DNA from: CAYJPV01 sp964396055
Lineage (GTDB): Bacteria > Acidobacteriota > Vicinamibacteria > Vicinamibacterales > JAKQTR01
Assembly: GCA_964396055.1 (NCBI GenBank)
Contig: CAYNDV010000176.1
Location: forward strand, 1 to 8,722
Length of the DNA: 8,722 nt
Reading direction: 5' to 3'
A program made the position numbers and the translations under genes. Positions 6,056 through 8,722 of the stretch are shown here, piece after piece; position 1 is the stretch's first letter; the number at the start of each line of letters is the position of its first letter. Under the pieces are notes generated by a model, which worked only from the letters and a program-made list of their open reading frames with translations, searched no databases and was not told the DNA's origin.

Positions 6056-7756
6056 ATGAAACTCCGTCTTTCTACCGCCGCTCTCGTCATGGTCCTGGGT
6101 GCCTCGTCGCCGGTCCCGGCTCAGGCGCCGGCCGCCGCCGCGCCGGGTCAGTCGTCCACCCTGGTGGTCTTCATGCAGGGCATGCCGCTCGGCAGTGAAC
6201 AGGTGACCGTCACCTCGGACGCAGCCGGCTGGACGATTCGCGCGACCGGCCGTCTCGGCGCGCCGGCTAACCTGACGACGGCCAGGTTCGAGGCCGTCTA
6301 CGACGCCCAGTTGCAGCCGGTGCGTCTCGAGATCGAGGGGTCGCTGCGCGGACAGGCGATGACGCTGCGCACCGTCTTCGCCAACGGTTCGGCCGCGAGC
6401 GAGGTGCTGCAGGCCGGTCAGCAGACGCAGAAGACCGACGCGGTGGCCGCCGACGCCCTCATCCTGCCGAACATGTTCTTCGCGGCCTACGAGGCGCTGG
6501 CCCGCAAGCTCGCCACGTCGAAGCCCGGCGACAGTCTCAAGGCGTACGTGGTGCCGCAGGCCGAGATCGAGATCCAGGTGATCGGCATCTCGGAGGAGAC
6601 GATCCGCACGGCGACGTCCACCGTTGCCGCCAGGCTGTTCGCGGTGACGTTCGTCAACCCGAACGGTCCGGTGCCGGCCGAGGTGTGGATCGACCAGCAC
6701 GCGCGCCTGTTGCGCTTCCGGGTGGCCGCGCAGGGTCTCGAAGTGGCTCGCGAGGACATCGCCACGGTGTCGGCCCGCGTCGAACGGATGACCCGCCCAG
6801 GCGACGAGCAGGTGCGCATGCCGTCGATCGGGTTCTCGCTGGCCGGAACCCTGTCAAAGCCGGCCATGCCGCCGCTGCCGCCGGGCACCAAGAACGTGCC
6901 GCGCCTGCCCGCGGTCATCCTGGTGCCGGGTTCGGGCCCCGTGGACCGTGACGAGACCGTGGCGGGCATTTCGGTGTTCGCGCAACTGGCCAACGCCCTG
7001 GCCGACGCGGGGTTCCTGGTGGTGCGCTACGACAAACGCGGCGTGGGCCAGAGCGGGGGCCGCGACGAGTCGGCCACCATCGACGACTACGCGGAGGACG
7101 TGCGCGCGGTCGTGGCCTTCCTGCGCAAGCGCAAGGACGTCGACGAGCGCCGGATCGCGATTGTGGGTCACAGCGAAGGCGGCCTGGTGGGCATGCTCGC
7201 CTCGACACGTGACAGGAAACGTATCGCGGCCCTGGCGCTGGTGGCCACGCCCTCCACCAACGGCGGCGAACTCGTGCTGGAACAGCAGGCCCGCCTGCTC
7301 GACTCGATGCAGTTGCCCGAGGGCGAACGACGGAACCGGATCGAACTGCAGCAGAAGATCCAGCAGGCCGTCATCTCCGGCACGGGATGGGAGGCCATTC
7401 CACCGGGCTACCGGCGCCAGGCCGAGACGCCGTGGTTCCGCAGCTTCCTCCTGTTCGATCCCATCGCGGTCATGCGGAAGGTCGAGGAACCCGTGTTCAT
7501 CATCCAGGGTGAGCGCGACCGCCAGGTGCCGGTGCGCCACGCGTATCGCCTCGCCGAGGCCGGCCGCGCGCGCAAGCGCAACCCCGGCACCGACCTCGTC
7601 ATCGTCGACGGCATCAACCACCTGCTGGTGCCGGCGCCCACCGGCGAGGTGTCGGAGTACCCCACCCTGACGGACAAGAAGGTGAGCCCGCAGGTGCTCG
7701 ATCACCTCACGAAGTGGCTCAAGGAACGGCTGCCCGAACCGGCTGGGAAGAGGTAG
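6056..7756 (+). CDS. Secreted two-domain alpha/beta hydrolase
   Basis: A 566-residue serine hydrolase. The N-terminus MKLRLSTAALVMVLGASSPVPAQA is split here as a basic start (MKLRL), a hydrophobic core (TAALVMVLGA) and an Ala-rich cleavage region, so it is a signal peptide and the enzyme acts outside the cytoplasmic membrane. Residues about 30-250 form a beta-rich domain I do not recognise by name. From about 255 (MPSIGFSLAGTL) runs an alpha/beta hydrolase: VILVPGSGPVDRD (oxyanion region), RYDKRGVGQSGG, nucleophile elbow GHSEGG with Ser373, likely acid Asp488 (GERDRQVPV) and His522 (GINHLLVP). The domain resembles prolyl-oligopeptidase/dienelactone-hydrolase-like esterases; the substrate is unknown. 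The start could be ATG 6041 (five residues longer). The FHA gene follows after 2 nt, so the two are co-transcribed. Confidence 0.88.
   Translation: MKLRLSTAALVMVLGASSPVPAQAPAAAAPGQSSTLVVFMQGMPLGSEQVTVTSDAAGWTIRATGRLGAPANLTTARFEAVYDAQLQPVRLEIEGSLRGQAMTLRTVFANGSAASEVLQAGQQTQKTDAVAADALILPNMFFAAYEALARKLATSKPGDSLKAYVVPQAEIEIQVIGISEETIRTATSTVAARLFAVTFVNPNGPVPAEVWIDQHARLLRFRVAAQGLEVAREDIATVSARVERMTRPGDEQVRMPSIGFSLAGTLSKPAMPPLPPGTKNVPRLPAVILVPGSGPVDRDETVAGISVFAQLANALADAGFLVVRYDKRGVGQSGGRDESATIDDYAEDVRAVVAFLRKRKDVDERRIAIVGHSEGGLVGMLASTRDRKRIAALALVATPSTNGGELVLEQQARLLDSMQLPEGERRNRIELQQKIQQAVISGTGWEAIPPGYRRQAETPWFRSFLLFDPIAVMRKVEEPVFIIQGERDRQVPVRHAYRLAEAGRARKRNPGTDLVIVDGINHLLVPAPTGEVSEYPTLTDKKVSPQVLDHLTKWLKERLPEPAGKR
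7746..7753 (+). promoter_or_regulatory. Shine-Dalgarno site of the FHA gene
   Basis: GGAAGAGG, with AGAGG 5 nt before the ATG at 7759, is the clearest ribosome-binding site in the window. It lies inside the last codons of the hydrolase gene and decides the FHA start at 7759 over an in-frame upstream ATG at 7714. Confidence 0.7.
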
Positions 7757-7758
7757 CC

Positions 7759-8070
7759 ATGTGGGTGCTGCGATCGGTCGCGCGTGACGACCAGCCTTCG
7801 ATGACCTTCCGCCTCCTGCCCGGCCACCTGCGCACGGTCGGGCGCAGCGCGGGCGCGAACCTGATCGTGGACGCGCCGCTCGTGTCGCGCGTACACTGCC
7901 GCATCACGGTGGCCGACGACGGCACGGTGGAAGTCACGGACATGGGCAGCACGAACGGCACGTGGATCGACGGCTCGCAGATCACCACGGCGCCCCTGAC
8001 GGAAGGCCACGTGCTGAAGGTGGGACGCGTCGAGTTCGTCCTCGAGCGCGACACGCCGGCCGGGAAATAG
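7759..8070 (+). CDS. Stand-alone FHA domain protein
   Basis: A 103-residue protein that is essentially one forkhead-associated domain, a module that binds phosphothreonine peptides. Seen: RTVGRS (25-30) with the conserved Gly-Arg, SRVHCRI (43-49) with the conserved Ser and His of the phosphopeptide site, and DMGSTNGTWIDG (61-72) with the Asn-Gly pair. No signal peptide or extra domain is present, so it is cytoplasmic and probably an adaptor. No Ser/Thr kinase or phosphatase is in the window. It starts 2 nt after the hydrolase stop with its own strong ribosome site. The link between a secreted hydrolase and a cytoplasmic FHA protein is unclear. Confidence 0.93.
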   Translation: MWVLRSVARDDQPSMTFRLLPGHLRTVGRSAGANLIVDAPLVSRVHCRITVADDGTVEVTDMGSTNGTWIDGSQITTAPLTEGHVLKVGRVEFVLERDTPAGK

Positions 8071-8084
8071 CTCCGGACGCTTCC

Positions 8085-8722
8085 TCAGAGCCGCCTGAGA
8101 AACGGGTTGCTGCGCCGCTCGTCGCCGATGGTCGTGTCGGGGCCGTGGCCGGGGTGAACCCGCGCCCCGTCCCCGAACGGAAAGAGCACGCGGCCGATGG
8201 ACTGCAGCAGCGTGTCGTAGTCTCCGCCGGGCAGGTCCGTCCGGCCGATGGACCCGGCAAACAGCGTATCTCCCACGAACAGGTCGAGCCCGCCGGTGGC
8301 GCTATCGCGCGCTGCCAGGCACACGCCGCCGGGACTGTGACCGGGCGTGTGATGGACGGCGAACTCCACGTCGCCGACCGTGATGCGCTGCGGCAGTTCG
8401 TAGAACCGGTCCGGGGCTGGCGGCTGCTCGAGTTCGTACCCGAAGAACCGGCCCTGCTCCACTGCCGCTTCATAAAGGAACAGGTCGTCGGCATGCACCC
8501 AGACCGGCGCGCCCGTGGCTGCCCGGGCCGCCTTCACGCCGGCCACGTGATCCATGTGGGCGTGAGTCAGCAGGATGTGTTCGATGGTCACGTCGAGCCG
8601 CCCGGCCAGGGCGAGCAAGTCCGGCACCTCGTCGCCCGGGTCGATCAGCACCCCGCGCTTCGACCGCGCGCACGCGACGAGAAAGCCGTTCTTGAAGAAG
8701 GGCGCGACGGCCCGGGATTCGA
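8085..8722 (-). CDS. Metallo-beta-lactamase-fold hydrolase, glyoxalase II/YcbL type (5' end outside window)
   Basis: The last 211 residues of an MBL-fold hydrolase; the frame is open to the right edge (visible start ESRAVAPFFKNGFLVA), so probably only a few residues are missing. Internal GTG at 8651 (LIDPGDE) is too late, since it would cut off the first beta strands. Seen: the zinc motif THAHMDH (H-x-H-x-D-H at 8564-8547), HTPGHSPGG with the next metal His, GDTLFAGSIGRTDLPGG, which is typical of the YcbL/GloC group, and VHPGHGPDT with the last His. Relatives hydrolyse S-D-lactoylglutathione or other thioesters; in an organism that may lack glutathione the substrate is open. Convergent with the FHA gene, 14 nt between stops, with no hairpin terminator seen there. 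Confidence 0.9.
   Translation of the reverse strand, partial: ESRAVAPFFKNGFLVACARSKRGVLIDPGDEVPDLLALAGRLDVTIEHILLTHAHMDHVAGVKAARAATGAPVWVHADDLFLYEAAVEQGRFFGYELEQPPAPDRFYELPQRITVGDVEFAVHHTPGHSPGGVCLAARDSATGGLDLFVGDTLFAGSIGRTDLPGGDYDTLLQSIGRVLFPFGDGARVHPGHGPDTTIGDERRSNPFLRRL

Noticed and set aside
5073..6059. Plus-strand open frame antisense to ygfZ
   Set aside because: No recognisable domain or signal; ygfZ on the other strand has the KGCFPGQE motif and good boundaries.
5813..7705. Minus-strand open frames antisense to the hydrolase
   Set aside because: His/Arg-rich compositional shadows with no motif, opposite a gene with a signal peptide and catalytic triad.
8071..8084. Intrinsic terminator between FHA and the MBL gene
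   Set aside because: The 14-nt spacer holds no stem or T-run.

Overview
The window is one G+C-rich bacterial contig (by eye about two thirds G+C) with tightly packed genes. It carries three genes of the HpnCDE squalene (hopanoid precursor) route, low-complexity tandem repeats and one scaffold gap of 100 N. These features fit a metagenome-assembled genome. An Acidobacteriota-like (Vicinamibacteria-type) origin is a guess; Myxococcota, Gemmatimonadota or Methylomirabilota are not excluded. No phage, IS, CRISPR, tRNA or rRNA signal was seen.

Left block (1-3865, all on the minus strand, read right to left): a PduO-type cobalamin adenosyltransferase leads hpnC, hpnD and hpnE. Known chemistry of the family: HpnD makes presqualene diphosphate from two farnesyl diphosphates, HpnC turns it into hydroxysqualene, and HpnE reduces this to squalene. 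The starts overlap the preceding stops (GTGA for pduO/hpnC, ATGA for hpnD/hpnE). Only the hpnC-hpnD junction is opened, by an octamer repeat array and the scaffold gap.

Middle block (3869-5936): a short mutY-like [4Fe-4S] DNA glycosylase on the plus strand meets, tail to tail, a ygfZ-mutT pair on the minus strand. The two converging genes use the same CTAG tetranucleotide for their stop codons, inside a heptamer (AGGCTAG) array. The three genes make sense together: MutT cleans oxidised nucleotides, MutY excises A opposite 8-oxoG, and YgfZ/IBA57-type proteins maintain Fe-S enzymes.

Right block (6056-8722): a secreted two-part alpha/beta hydrolase followed 2 nt later by a small stand-alone FHA protein (plus strand), then a convergent metallo-beta-lactamase-fold hydrolase of the glyoxalase II/YcbL type whose start lies just beyond the right edge.

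The most unusual content is not a gene cassette but the short tandem repeats. The heptamer carries stop codons in all six frames and supplies the C-terminal residues and stops of three genes (hpnE, mutY, mutT). The octamer is open in all six frames and lies between hpnC and hpnD. The N gap there is bounded by two identical 55-nt ends, which looks like an assembly-graph overlap rather than a true gap. A second pattern is a -10-like hexamer only 9-10 nt before the start codon of all three operon-leading genes that have upstream DNA in view and an ATG start, suggesting leaderless or nearly leaderless mRNAs.
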